Notes under the pieces: generated by a model
Told to the model about the DNA's origin: nothing
What the model saw: only the letters and a program-made list of their open reading frames with translations
The model's database searches: none
Shown here: piece by piece, positions 44,665 to 59,165 of the stretch
Layout of the letters: every line of letters begins with the position of its first letter
How positions within the stretch are numbered: the first letter of the stretch is position 1
DNA from: Plantago ovata
Taxonomy: Eukaryota; Streptophyta; Magnoliopsida; Lamiales; Plantaginaceae
Direction of reading: 5' to 3'
Assembly: GCA_028274465.1 (NCBI GenBank)
Contig: CM051457.1
Location: 63,736,899 to 63,800,898, forward strand
Length of the DNA stretch: 64,000 bases
Position numbers and translations under genes: made by a program

Positions 44665-47489
44665 ATACCTTCCCCTTGAAGATTAGCCTTGTCCTCAAGG
44701 CTGAAATTAGGAAACTGCCCACGTAAGTCTTCCACGTCCACCCAGGTTGCCTCATGATCAGCTTGTCCCTTCCAGTGCACCAATACCTGCGTGACAGTGG
44801 CTCCATTGTGCTGCACGGCCCGATCAGCCTATATGGCAAAAGGTTCTAGCATATCAGCTTGAGGATCACATAATTCTGGGGGCAGGGAGTCAGCGACACT
44901 ATGATCACCAATAGCCCGCTTTATTTGTGAAACATGAAACACAGGATGAATACGCGACTCTGGTGGCAAGCGTAGACGATATGCTACAGATCCCACTCGT
45001 CGGATGACTTGAAAAGGCCCATAGAACCGAGGAGAGAGCTTTGCATTGACACGATGAACCACATAAGTTTGTCGATGAGGACGCAACTTGACATACACCC
45101 AATCACCGTCTGCAAAATGTTCATCACGGCGATGTGAATTGGCAGCCTTGACCATGCGGTGTTGAGCCCGCTGTAAGTTATATTTGAGTTGACACAAAAT
45201 CTCATCCCGATCCACTAACTCTCGTTCGACCGTCTGAACCCGTGTCTCACCAATATTGTAGCGAACTAAAGATGGAGGACACCTTCCATAAACGACCTCA
45301 AAGGGAGTCTTCCCCGCTGAACTTTGAAAGGAAGTATTATACCAAAATTCTGCCCAATATAACCATTTGGCCCATGTCTTTGGTTGTTCTGATGCAAAAC
45401 AACGCAAGTATGTCTCTAGACAGCGATTGAGTACTTCAGTTTGGCCATCGGTTTGGGGATGATAGGCCGAACTCATGCGCAAAAAGGTACCTTGCAACCG
45501 AAAATACTCAGCAATACTCAGCCCAAAAATGACTGATGAAAATTGGATCTCTATCACTGACAATAGAATCGGGAACTCCATGAAGGCGAACAATTTCTTT
45601 GGCAAAAATTTCTGCCACAGACTTCGCTGAATATGGATGCCGGATTAGCATAAAGTGACCATACTTGGACAACCGATCAACCACCACGAAGATGGCATCA
45701 AACCCGTGAGACTTGGGGAGCCCCGTAATAAAATCCATTGATATGTCACTCCAAACTTTCTCAGGAATCGGAAGAGCCTGTAACAACCCAGCTGGAGATA
45801 CTGCTTCATATTTATTCTTCTGACAAACTTCACATTCTGCCACAAACCGATAAATTACCTTTTTCATACCGGGCCAATAAACATTAGCAGCCAACCTACG
45901 ATATGTCCGAAAGGCACCTGAATGTCCTCCTTGTGGGGTCGCATGGTATTCTTGCATCAGAGTGGTTGTCCAAGTTGAAGACGCCGGTATGACCAATCGA
46001 TGTTTGTAGAATAGAACTCCTTGCTGTAGTGAGTAGTGTGGGTATTCCATAGAACCCCCTTCCAATGATTGTACTATGCCACGCAGAAATGGATCTTGAC
46101 GAACATCAGCTTGAAGACTTGCAGAATCAGCCCACACGGGCATGGAAATAGCATGAACAACAAAATCCTCATGACAGCGAGACAAGGAATCAGCACCTCT
46201 GTTATCTTGGCCAGGTTTGTATATGACTTCAAAATCATAACCCAATAATTTAGCGATCCAATTTTGTTGAGCTGGAGTGGTGACTCGTTGTTGGAGAAGA
46301 TACTTTAAGCTGCGCTGGTCAGTATAAACGGAGAAGCGGCGCCCGAGCAAATATGGACGCCAATGATGCACGGCGAGAACTAATGCCATCAGCTCCTTTT
46401 CATAAATGGATTTAGCTAAAGAGCTATCGGATAGAGCTTTGCTAAAATAAGCAATAGGTCGGTTATGTTGCATTAGGACTGCGCCAAGTCCTCGACCGGA
46501 AGCGTCACATTCTACTATGAACGGCTGGGAGAAACTAGGCAATTGCAATACGGGGTCAGAAATCAAACTTCGCTTAAGTTCTAGAAATGCCTTCTCGGCC
46601 TCCTCGGACCAGATAAACCCATCTTTCTTAAGCAGGTCGGTTAAAGGGTGAGCAATTTTCCCGTAATCTTTGATGAACTTCCGATAATAGTTAGCGAGGC
46701 CTAAAAATCCCCGAACACCTCGAACAGTTTTGGGAATAGGCCACTCTTGGACAACGCGTATCTTTGAGGGATCCATTTTCACTCCCTGACTAGAGATGAT
46801 ATGTCCTAAATAGGCCACCTCCATACAGCCAAACACACACTTCTTGGCGTTAGCAACAAATTCATGTGCTTGTAGAGTAGCTAAAACTTGGTGTAAATGA
46901 GTCTCATGATCATCCCAAGTGGGGTTGTATACTAAAATATCATCAAAAATACCAAGACGAACTGACGTAAGAAGGGCTTGAATATTTCATTCATAGTGGC
47001 TTGGAAAGTAGCGGGAGCATTAGTTAATCCAAAAGGCATAACCAAGAATTCATAGTGTCCTTCGTGAGTGCGAAAAGCTGTCTTGGGAATATCGTCCGGA
47101 GTAACGCGAATCTGATGATAACCAGCCCGTAGATCAATCTTCGAAAAATATTTCGCACCATATAATTCATCTAGAAGCTCTTCAACCACAGGGATAGGGA
47201 ACTTACCGGGAACAGTAACTCTGTTTAATTCCCGATAATCAACACAGAAACGCCAACTACCATCTTTCTTCTTAACAAGCAAGACGGGACTGGAAAACGG
47301 ACTGGTGCTTGGTTGTATAACCCCCGCTGTAAGCATCTCGCGCACAAGCTTCTCAATCTCGTTTTTCTGAAAGTGGTTATAGCGATATGGCCGCACGGAA
47401 ACAGGATCAGAACCATCTTTAAGAGAAATAGCATGATTGATTTGCTCGAAACGGTGGAAGGGTTGTTGGTTCAGCAAAAAGTCCAGCAA
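44589..47489 (-). pseudogene. Reina pol: RT, RNase H, integrase, chromodomain
   Basis: [50 protein letters not shown] (about 46930-47490). RNase H: VECDASGRGLGAVLMQHN and VYTDQRSLKYLLQQ (about 46200-46530). Integrase: GGHSGAFRTYRRLAANVYWP then CEVCQKNK, core DISMDFITGLPKS and IVSDRDPIF, then SAYHPQTDGQTEVLNRCLET (about 45400-45960). C-terminal chromodomain: VLVHWKGQADHEATWVDVED (about 44680-44780), the histone-binding module of chromoviruses. Fossil. Confidence 0.92.
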
Positions 47490-47520
47490 AATGGTGTAAC
47501 AGTTGATTTAAACTAGTCTA

Positions 47521-49302
47521 CTATTCCGGAGTAATAGTGCTGGTCAGTTCGGTTCTATCATAACTCCATAATAAAAATGAAGAGTCCACTTCTGTGGTCT
47601 TTAAGAGAGAGTTAAGGGTCATTGGTGCGGGATATAAAGTAGGGCTGCCTTCAAGGCGAACTGATTTGCCTCCCCATATGAATTCCATTGACATACGACG
47701 CCAATCCACCTTCATTTCTCCTAGTGTGGCCAGCCATGAAATTCCCAGAATTAAATCAACGCCTCCTAACCCAAATAAATAGCAACTAATAGGCATAGAG
47801 ATCCCATTCAAGGTCAGATTCAAATTTTGGCAAACACCACGAGATGAGGTGCGGTGTCCATCCCCTAAACAGACCTGAAAATCTGATGTGTCATCAACAG
47901 GAAGGTTCAGGGGCGTAACCAATTTGTCTGAAATAAAATTATGACTTGCCCCACTGTCCACCATGACTGTTATGGGTTGCCCGTCCAAATAACCTTGTAG
48001 CTTAAGTGTTTGAGGGTGAGAAATACCCCCAATTGAGAGTAATGGTAACGTCATAGAGTTACAAGCAGGATCAGCGGAGTTTTCAGTAGTAGCAGCATTG
48101 TCAAAACAAATATTGATTTCACCATGGTCACCCATCACTTGCTCAGGTGAGCATTCTGCGCCATCGCCCATGACCAGGAGATTGAGGGTACGTTTTGGAC
48201 AAACGGATAGATGTTGTGGCGTAAAAGGCGCCCCACAACGGTAGCACAATCCCTTTTCGCGGCGACGATTAAACTCATCATTCGAGTAACGGGCTGTGGG
48301 CCGATTCATAAAATTGGATGCCTGATTGGGAACTTGTGTGACACGGTTGGCTGAACGCGGGGAGGCCCCTGCTTGGTAATTAGTAGGGGTAAAACGTCGT
48401 GCACTAGCAAACGAATTGCCGGCGGATGAGGTGGAACTTGGAGCTGCAGGAGTCGTACTGCTTGTCTTGAATGATGAACGGCCATTCCAGAAAGGAGTAG
48501 ATATAGTAGGTTTTGCCAATTGAAACTCAATGGCTTTGGCAATCTTGAAAGCTTTATCAAGAGTAGTGGGATCATGTGGTAATAACGAGCGACGAATGTC
48601 TGGTCGAAGTCCATGAATGAAATATCCCAGGTACTGAGGTTGCTCCATGAGAGGAAGCTGCATGATAAGTGCTTCGAACTGTTCGCGGTATTCTTGCACA
48701 TATGATTGCTTTTGTAAGTCAACAAGTTGGGCATAAACATTCGTGATTGCGCCGTCACTGAAGCGCTCATACATGGCAGTGGCGAGTTGATCCCAGGTTA
48801 AATTTGGGTGTTGGCGTTGAAGCCAACGAAACTATGGTATAGCAGGGCCTTCCATGCTAATAAAAGCTAAGCCAACTTCCTCTTCAGGTGGTACTTGATG
48901 GATTAGAAAGAACTGATCTGCTTGAGAATGCCAACCAATTGGATCTGTGCCGTTGAAGGGTGGGAGCATGACGTGTTGAGAAGCAGATGTGTATGGTGCA
49001 TGCACCGATTGAGTAAGTGGGGTTTGAAATTTTGGAGGAGGTTGGTACGGTGGTGGTTTGTCTTGTTTAGGAGGGTTGACAAGGGTCTCATCAAGGAAAT
49101 CAGTAGGAGGTACCTTGGGAGAAGAGGGTTGTTTAGAGTTGGGAGCCTCACGCAAAGCCGCAATTTGGTCATTCATGGAAAGGAGTAAGGCCTCAATTCG
49201 TGCTTGGGAAGTTTCAACGTTCTCCATTCGGACTTCAAGGGCTGTAACGCCATCCATTCGCCCTTCGAGGGCTGCGATACGGTCAGTCTGCGACTTTGTC
49301 AT
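47521..49302 (-). pseudogene. Reina gag and protease
   Basis: N-terminal coiled-coil region with repeated MDGVTALEVRMENVE-type heptads, a proline-rich linker, a gag core (YVQEYREQFEALIMQLPLME, FIHGLRPDIRRSLL), a zinc knuckle (CYRCGAPFTPQHLSVC, about 48190-48260) and protease MVDSGASHNFISDKL (about 47930-47970). It forms the particle in a live element. Fossil. Confidence 0.88.
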
Positions 49303-49324
49303 GGAGCGGCAGGTCGGACCAACT

Positions 49325-49695
49325 TGATAGAACCGGAGGTGATTAACAGAAAGTATGAATCAAAGCTGAGATCTTTTTGGTGCAACAAGTTGCGTTTTCT
49401 ATTAACAAACTCTGAAACAATAAATAAGGACAATAAAGAATAAACTCCACTCTTGAGAGAGCGACCAATCCTCAACGGACGACTCGACTGATATCTAAAA
49501 GCCTGAATGATAAACTACTGACCTATGCTCCTTATATAGGAGTAAACTATAAACTAATACGAAACCAAATAGGACTCTACTTCTAATTATCTAAGGACTC
49601 TAATTTAATAAGTTCCTAATTACTTTTGTCTTCTAGTGTAAACATATACCACCGGAGGCTTTTCCTTTTGGGATGCGGAATCCGTTTCCGTAACA
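49325..49695 (-). repeat. Reina 5' LTR
   Basis: 371 bp, followed by target duplication CGCAT at 49696-49700. The sequence inside the element next to this LTR (GGTCCGACC on minus) does not match the usual TGGTATCAGAGC primer site by eye. Confidence 0.9.
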
Positions 49696-49700
49696 CGCAT

Positions 49701-49833
49701 AAACTACCTGAAACGAATCAAGTGAGTATCAAAGGGAAACAAACTTAAACTACTAAATTCTGGAAATTGAATGCTGAAAATAAACAATCTAAAGAGTGAA
49801 AAGGAGTTATAGTCCCCGGCAACGGCGCCAATT
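49701..49833 (-). other. Leader of element C with primer-binding site
   Basis: Continuation of element C upstream of gag. TGGCGCCGTTGCCGGGGA on the minus strand at 49813-49830 is the primer-binding site next to LTR d. Confidence 0.88.
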
Positions 49834-49977
49834 TGATGAACGAGATTGTCAAACTCGAACAATCAAATAAATTTGTTTGAAAGCCAAACGGCAACTCACA
49901 ACTACACAAAACACGTAGTGTAGAGGTAAGATGACCTCAAGCGTCGATCTCTAGGGACTAAACTAGCTTTAACTAAT

Positions 49978-51720
<1,743 letters not shown>

Positions 51721-52494
51721 TTAACTAATTAACTAAATATAATTTCAGAAAACAAATTTATCTCTAACTTAACTTAACAATATATGGAGAAAGCTGGTGA
51801 TAGTATGCTCGTTCTAAGCATCAAGTTCTAATTATGCATGAAAGTGCAACTCGTACTGCCTTAAAAGTAATTCGATTTACAAACACCACAGACAGATTTG
51901 TAGACGTGTATTTTGAAAGCTTCCTATCTATACTAATACTTGGCTAAGGTTGTCAGTCTTAGTTCAAGCAGTACTTGCAAATTATATAATTGAATCGATG
52001 ATCTTGAATTGTCCTAGTGTATCTAATACTTTTCTACGAAGATATGTGGCTTAGTCGGATCAAAGAATCGAATTAACATAATTAAACAAGTAAAGACTCA
52101 GAAACTCAATCATGCATAATACGAACCCTAGCTACGAATTCATATACTATCACCAACTAGATGCTTAGCTACTCATATCAATAACACAATCAACAATCAT
52201 AATTGAAGCAATAATGAATGAAAACATGTTTAATTAAAAGATAAATAGCAGAATTGTGAGATACAAAATTACCACCAAAGGTTGTCAATCTCCGGTGAAT
52301 GGCTAAAACTCACAAAGATCTAGCAAGGTGAGATAAAACGGTGTCCAAATCTCTCCTCTAGCTCCAAATTCTCTAAGTTACAAAGGTTCTAAGAGAAAAT
52401 ATACCCAGAACAAGCTCTAGGGTTTAAGTCTATAAAATAATGATGAAAGATATGAAAATTCACAAATTTTGGGATATATATATATAGATGTCGG

Positions 52495-52600
52495 AACGCC
52501 CCCGGCGGACCGCCCCGTATGCGGCGGTGCGCCCGCCACGCGGTGGTCCGCTGCGCACGCGGCAGTGAGCCCTGCACGGGCAGAATGCGGCCCGTGCGGA
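52495..52600. repeat. GC-rich palindrome cluster in LTR d (family 3 form)
   Basis: GGCGGACCGCC, GCGGTGGTCCGC, GCACGGGCAGAATGCGGCCCGTGC and similar, beside a TATATATATAG tract. It occupies the same place in the LTR as the family 1 arrays but uses different arms. Confidence 0.7.
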
Positions 52601-52901
52601 ATTCCTCCTTCGGATCTTCGAATTCGGCCCCTTGCACGGTTTTGAGCTCCGAAACTTGATCTCTTTGTCTTGAAACTCGTCTCGGTACTCCTTGACACAC
52701 CACGGGTGATCTCGTTACACCAAAACATCATTGTTTCGCCATGAATTACATCCAAAAACGCGATTTCCACCTAAAACCTGAAAAGAACAAAAGAAATGGA
52801 AACGTGACACTATTCTAACAAAATGCACTAAAATGCATGCAAGAGGATAGCTAAATTGGTGAAAAAAGACTCGAATGATAGTCTAAAAAACACTGTCATC
52901 A

Positions 52902-54457
52902 TATGTCAGTAAGGAAGAACAAAATTTATTTAGTAATAGAGGAGAAGAGAGCAGATTTCATGAGCGGGTTTTGCTACTGCAGGAGAGTCTTATTTATAGT
53001 AGCGAAGTTGTATCTTTAAACGGACATAACTTTTGGGAAAGAACTTCAAGTTCCGAACAGACAAAGCTTTCCAGTAAAGCTTCATGTCTGTTCGTCCAGT
53101 AGACATAGCTTTTCGGAAAAGAAAAGAGCTATTCGTCCAGCAGACACAACTTTTCAAAAATGGAGGAAATAATTCTACCCATAATTTTTCCTATTGGGCC
53201 GATCCGATACGCTATTCTTATTGGGCGAAAATAAAGTTAGTATTTTGTCCAAAACGCATACATACACCACCAATTAGCCTTGCCATGCCATACCATGCCA
53301 AGCCAAGCCCACGCCCACGCCCACGACCCGGGCCCGGCTCCTGGCGGAGCCAGGCGAGTGTGTGTGAGCGACCGTGAAGCAGTCTAGGTCCTCTCCCGTG
53401 TGAAATCATGGGTATCCCTTGGGGGCCCAAACCCTGTTGCAAACTAGACACTTATGTCTAGCTCATACTCTTCTCATTTTAGCTATGTGGGATAACTCCC
53501 AATTCCAACTCTTGAGCTTCCTAGCTAAGTTCTCAACCAACACACTTTGAGCTTTAATTACTCTTTCATCACCAAGAGAATTTTAGTAATTCTTTCTCAA
53601 GTGTTTTTTACTATCATAGTAGATTATACACATTCGATAAAACACAAGTTTTGAATGTGTGGGCGCTCTTTGGTTAAGCCACAAAGTCATAGAAAACCCA
53701 CTTTTGAATTAGCTAAAATTCCTACAATTCCCCACATGAAAGAGAATTGAGGCTCTCAGCACCACATGGTGCTCCAGTCTGATCTTCCAACGAAATATTA
53801 TTACATCTGGGTAGGTTGCCAGCAGCATTGAAAAATCCGTAGTAGAGTACCGTCTAGATTTACCTGTCACCGTTGTGCTAAGCAATGAACCAGTCAGGCA
53901 CTAACTGTAAACTAGAGCTTGGTACCTACATAATAATATCTCTTATTGATTTTACCATAGTCCCGTTCGTTACAGGCCCTGGATTCAATTGGTTTCATAA
54001 GTGTATTTACTTTAAAGCGACCAAACTTCCACTTACATAGGTGATCTCTTGACATTTTATCCCACAATGTCTGCTTATCCTCTCGACAGCGCACAAGAAA
54101 ACCCGGAGTCTTCTTCAGAGATCATTAAGAGCGAAGTTGCTCAACCTTTACCCATTCAATTTAGACAGTAAGCACTTATTGTTTATTTCAGGGAATGCGC
54201 ATGGAGTCTATCAAGAATAGCTCCTAAGTGTTGTGGTTATCTCGTGGCTCACCAAAAACCTTCAAGAGATTAACCAACGATTATCTGAAATTTGTTTTTC
54301 CACATTGAATCAAATTCTTGGGATCTCCAGTCAGTATGATTGGCTGTCCACTTCAGACTTTCTTAACAATGGGTTTTAGTCCCATTCCCCTAGACGAGGA
54401 GAGAACTTGATCTCTACACAATGGTTTTGTCATCTCATCCAAAACACCTCAATCTGA
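52902..54457. other. Spacer, unassigned repeat-like DNA, no gene
   Basis: Includes three near-repeats of GTCCAGTAGACATAGCTTTTC type (about 53020-53160) and a GC-rich tract (CCCACGCCCACGACCCGGGC, about 53305-53345). A roughly 1-kb stretch has TGTGGGATAACTCCC near 53486, a phrase common in plant LTRs. No domain is recognised on either strand. Confidence 0.45.
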
Positions 54458-55046
54458 TAAACACCCCTATTCAGGCGTGAAATTCAAGGGGAACTAATCA
54501 AGCATAGTTTTGCTGATTAAGTGTCCCAAGTTTGGTGGAGAACAAGGTTATAGTTCTCTAATTTAGGTAGGAAACAACGCAGGTGTGCTTTGGTTTATGA
54601 GAATCATCAGTGATAGGATTTGTAAGGAACCTCATTCCTTATCTTAGTGGATTCAGTCCTAGAAAGGACAAAGTGGATTAGTTTATGGATTACGCCACCC
54701 TCAGATACCACTATAAAAGTGTTTGTGTGATTTACATTTCTGCAGTTACCTTTCAGCAAGTTACTTTGTTTTACACTGTTTATCTGTTTACTTGCTGAAA
54801 CTAGCTTTCTGACACAAGCACTTATTCTAAAAGACTTCCGCACTCTGTTTTGAAGTATCAACAAACTTGTCACTGAAAAGTAACAAGCACTTGCTGAGAA
54901 AGTTAAGTACCAGCAAACTCATTACTAAAAAGTAATAAGTACTTGTTGAGAAAGTTTTAGACGACGCAAAAGTTTTAAAAGACTATTCAGCCCCTCTAGT
55001 CTTTACTTGTTGTCTAAAGGGACCAGCAAGTGGTATCAGAGCGAGG
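54458..55046 (+). mobile_element. SIRE-like copia LTR end with primer-binding site
   Basis: The last about 570 bp of an LTR ending AAAGGGACCAGCA (55028), two bases before TGGTATCAGAGCGAGG (55031-55046). That is the initiator-methionine tRNA primer site of plant copia elements. It matches the LTR at 13786-15084 in the opposite orientation. Copia copy B begins 53 bp further on, inside this element's leader. Fossil. Confidence 0.75.
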
Positions 55047-55098
55047 TTCTTTAACCTTCAGCACTGAACCTAGATCCCCTTAGGTGCTTTTCGTAAAT

Positions 55099-57179
55099 TG
55101 ATAGTGTATATGTCCTAGAGACAATCTTTATTAAGGCCATGCAACCCTTATAAAGGGCATATATGTACTATTATACAGGTCAACGTAATATAATATATGT
55201 TTGTTGTTTGACTATTGAGTATCGCTTCATATTTATATTACACCAGGCATACAGGATGTCATATCTCTATTCCTGTCTGTATTGAAATTAAACATGTCCC
55301 CTCGGATAGATGACCGATCACACAGATAGTGGGATCTATGTGAGTTATCATCTATCCCAAACTCTCCCTAGTCGAGGTTCATCTCGGATGTAGGGGTCTG
55401 AATGAACCAGCTGAGACTAGTATGCGTGGAGGTTATACTTGTTAGAGCAAGTGTGAGTCGATCCCACGGCCACAGAACGGATTGTTGGACAATCAAGAAA
55501 CGTTCCCATAACTACGCATAGTTGTTCGAAGGGTGATTACCGAACAATGGAAGTACCCACCGGACACTCCGATCGATGTATACTCTACACCGAAGTGTCT
55601 ATGGGAACCGGTAAGTTGTCGAAGTGATGCCAGTCGTCCTTTGGACTTACAGGACTTTATCATCATATTTGTTGCCCCATATCCTTGGTGGACCCGTCGA
55701 TGTCATCTCTTAATAAGCAGTTGACCCAAGACACGATCCAGGATTATGGCTACATACAAATGGGGATGATAAGTGTTTCTGTGAAGGATTAATCTCTCAT
55801 GTGTAGCACAGGAGAGTACTGCTCATAGTCGTTCATAGTTGTGATTGGTAAAACCGCTGGCCAGCGTATCAATATTATTATGATAGTCATAATAGATATT
55901 GGATTCACCATGCAACTCACTGAGGACGCCCGTGGATGTATTATTGGGATAGACACTTCAACGATCCTCGATGCATTCGAGTCAGTCAGATGAAGGGACG
56001 TTACCATCGCCGCGTTGAGCGCAACAGACTTCACAATGAAAGGGTTTGCTTTGAGAAACCTCTCAAACATCCTCATGTGTTAATATTGCAAATGGAACCG
56101 TCTAGGAATTCCATTTTGCCTAGTCTGGGACTTGCTTAATACAATGAGGCCCTATGGGTCACACTATGTGGTGATTCAGCTTATCCGAATATCCTTGAAG
56201 ATGGAATCGCAATTAATTTGGAATTAATTGTGATTGATGGATTATAATTGATTTGGAATTAATTATAATATTTAGTGGCTCAATTAATGATTTGGAATTA
56301 TTAATTGAATTGGCTTATTAATTGTATTTTATGTAAATACAATTAAAGAATATATTTTAGAAATATAATAGAGGTTTGATTTGAAAGGATATGTTAATTT
56401 AGAATTAATATATGCACATGGGCAAAATCTACTTGGAGTTTGAATTGCCTTAGAACTATAAGTGGGTCCCAAAATCGGGACCCACCTATCACACTTGGGA
56501 TGCGCGCGCGCGCAGCTGGAGTGGGGGAAGGAGTTCGACTCCTTCCTCTATTAGAAGTCAAGGGATAAGTTAGATTTTCCTGATTGAGTTCTAACTTGAT
56601 TGGGAATGAATCTAGACTTGAATTGGTTTCCTAGTGCGATAAGAATTAGATTCTTATTCCTTTATGAAGTCTAATTGATTATTCATTAGGCTTCTATTGA
56701 CTACTATATATAGTAGACTATTAGAGAGCTTTTGACACACACAGACATACAGTTAGTCTACCAGTTTTCTTAGAGAAAATAAAAGCTCTCCCCTACCTCT
56801 CCTAAGCCACGCGCGCGCCACCCTACCAGAGGAAAACGCCGCCCAATCTTCTTGGCCACATAAAGAATATCCTAGCATTCTTTCCGATAAGTTGTTCATC
56901 CGTGGATACCAAGGTTGAGGTTCAAGGAGCTGGAAACTAACTTTCATTGTCTTGCAGATAATCAAAGTATTGCAGATATCTTCGACTTTGACGAAGGAGA
57001 AGATACACCGGACTATTACGAAGACTTGGTACCTGTGCTTGCTTTTGGAGTATTGTAAGTCTTCTAATTGACGTGTTTAATATATATGCTATATACATAA
57101 TCAATTAACCTGCATGTTAAGAAATTTTTTGAAATTCCTCTGCGTACCCTAGGGGTAACTCTGACCGTATTTTCTTACA
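55099..57179 (+). repeat. Copia 5' LTR (copy B)
   Basis: TGATAGTGTATATG to TTTTCTTACA, 2081 bp, the only full-length LTR of this family in the window. A palindromic TATA region, CTACTATATATAGTAG (about 56700-56715), marks the likely promoter. An alternating CG run (GCGCGCGCGCGC, about 56502-56513) lies about 190 bp upstream of it. Confidence 0.9.
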
Positions 57180-57180
57180 G

Positions 57181-57196
57181 TGGTATCAAAGCGAGG
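57181..57196 (+). promoter_or_regulatory. Primer-binding site (copy B)
   Basis: TGGTATCAAAGCGAGG, one base after the LTR end. It is close to the TGGTATCAGAGC site complementary to initiator-methionine tRNA. Confidence 0.88.
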
Positions 57197-57810
57197 TTAA
57201 TTGATTACGTATATACGTATATATGTTGTATGATTTTGTAGTTTATGTGGATGCAATTGATTCTATGATTAATTCGATTTTCAAAAGTTTTGTTTTTTAT
57301 ATAAATTTAGAATTTATATTTTTTCAAAAAAAAGAAAAATTTATATATATATATTTTTCGGGTTGGACCCAAAATCGAATTTTGAAAATTTTGAGGACTG
57401 AATTTTATATTTGGAATATAAATATGATTTAATTGTAATTGTTTTTAACTAGAGGGGTTAAAATTTATTAGTATAACGTTAAAGGGCTTATTTGTAATTT
57501 ATCAATTTATTGTTTATTGCAAATTAATCCTTCTACTTTTGAATTTTAGAATTAACACCTCCAAGGTTTCAAAAATTACAATTAAGTCCTTCGGGTTTTC
57601 GAAAATTGCTACTTGGTCAATAGAATTTTCGATTTTTCAATCTAGTCCAAATTTTCAATTATTTCATAGAGATTATGAGTATGGGATTATAATTTTCATA
57701 ATGAAATTATGAAGTCATTTGGCATCCACATAGGCTACTACTTGTTTTGTTTGCTCGATATACTATTGTTTGACAATGCATGTTTAAATACGAAGTATTT
57801 TACTTTCCGT

Positions 57811-57984
57811 TCGACCGCTATGCATGCGAGGGTAGGCGGCGCCCTCTTTTATGTCGGACCGCAAATTTTATGTATGGGTAGGCGGCACCCATTATGTGTT
57901 TGACTGCGTTTAGAACTAGAATGGATAGGCGGCATCCATTACGTGTAGACCGCTCATGCATGATGGGTAGGCGGCGCCCTTATT
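57811..57984 (+). repeat. Four-unit stem-loop array in copia leader (copy B)
   Basis: Same four units as in copy A. Hairpins lie near 57828, 57874, 57921 and 57963, with AGGCGGC loops. The second hairpin reads ATGGGTAGGCGGCACCCAT, turning a G-U pair into A-U. The third unit's CCGC motif is changed to CTGC. Confidence 0.8.
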
Positions 57985-58045
57985 TGTTTGTAGATGACTG
58001 ATAACAACCCTCAAGCGACAAGCCCCAACCAATATAAGTACAGAA

Positions 58046-58077
<32 letters not shown>

Positions 58078-58556
58078 TTCTTAGATGCTTTCCATAGGGT
58101 GCTTTAATTCTGAACTTTCATTGCGTTTTCTTGTATTGGCGACCTCGTCTTACAGACTCGCAGTGATCGTCAGATTAAAGTAAGCCTATGGTTATGACTT
58201 ACTGCATATTGTATCTAGCGACCTCGATAGGTACAGTATGTAGGGCATCGGGTTAAATTAGATTTAACAACCAAGAGTTGCGTGACGCAATTGGATAGTC
58301 CTACCGGTCATATTATGCTATGCGACCAGCCCCCGTTGGAGTATAGCATAGTATGGATTTGGATCTTGGCCACTACGGTAACTTGTTGGACATTACCCGT
58401 ATGTTTGTTGTGGGGGCAAGCATATGTGAAAATAGTGGGAGCTAAACAGCTAAAGGACCTTGTTGTTTAGTTATGTTGACTGTGTATTTAGAAGTAATAT
58501 TTCAATAGTTGATTTATTATTTTCGTTCTATATTAATTCTTCTTAGGAAATTAGAA

Positions 58557-59165
58557 ATGGCGAGTATCTCGCTCCGTGATGTCTTAGAGAAGCAAATTTT
58601 GACCGGACCAAACTTCCTAGATTGGATCAGGAATATACGTTTGGTGCTGAGGTACGAAAAGATTGAGTACGTCTTGGACGAGGTCATTCCCGTGTGCCCC
58701 GAAAATCAGACTGCCGATCAGGTTGCTGCTTGGAATCAAGCCAACAAGGCAAAGTCTGATAAGCATCTTGAGGATGCTAGATCCGCGCAGTGTATTATGC
58801 TGGCGGCAGTGAGCAATGAGCTGCAGAGGCAACATGAAAGCATGTTGCCGTATGAGATGCTGAAGCATCTTGAGTCGCTCTTTAAGACGACAGCTAGAAG
58901 TTATGAATTTGATTTGATCAAAGAGATACACAGATGCAAGATCAATGAAGGAGGGAACATGTCTGAGCATGTTCTCAAAATGATTGGTCTCTTTGAAAAG
59001 CTTGTCGATGCCGGTGTTAAGCTAGAGAACAAGATCATGGTGATCTTTGTCCTTCAATCATTGCCGAGTTCGTATTCGCAGTTCATCATTAACTACACGA
59101 TGAATGCGAAGGACGTAACACTGCCTGAACTTCATAATCTGCTGAAGACATATGATCAAACTCCT
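58557..59165 (+). pseudogene. Copia gag (copy B)
   Basis: From ATG 58557 (MASISLRDVLEKQILTG). The gag core follows with WNQANKAKSDKHLEDARSAQ, LPYEMLKHLESLFKTTARSY, FDLIKEIHRCKINEGGNMSE and FVLQSLPSSYSQFIINYTMN. This is the UBN2-type capsid region typical of plant copia gag. The domain is longer and better kept than in copy A. It meets LTR sequence at 59166. Fossil. Confidence 0.9.

Larger units (their letters stand above)
44293..49695 (-). mobile_element. Ty3/gypsy Reina-type chromovirus, complete in outline
   Basis: 5.4 kb with two LTRs of about 370 bp (44293-44664 and 49325-49695), TG...CA ends on the minus strand (TGTTACGG...CTATCA), a perfect 5-bp target duplication, a polypurine tract (AAGGGGAAGGTAT on minus, from about 44677), and gag, protease, RT, RNase H, integrase and chromodomain in order. 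Compact size, short LTRs and a C-terminal chromodomain fit Reina. About 8 differences between LTRs by eye (near 2%) suggest an age around one million years. The outline is whole, but the coding region is broken about five times. Confidence 0.92.

Noticed and set aside
52389-52770. Overlapping minus-strand frames near 52.4-52.8 kb as genes
   Set aside because: They lie in LTR d over its GC-rich palindrome cluster and show no conserved domain.
53430-54457. Full-length SIRE-like LTR extending left to about 53430
   Set aside because: Similarity to the copy at 13786-15084 starts only near 54458. The sequence to the left does not match its TATA-bearing part.
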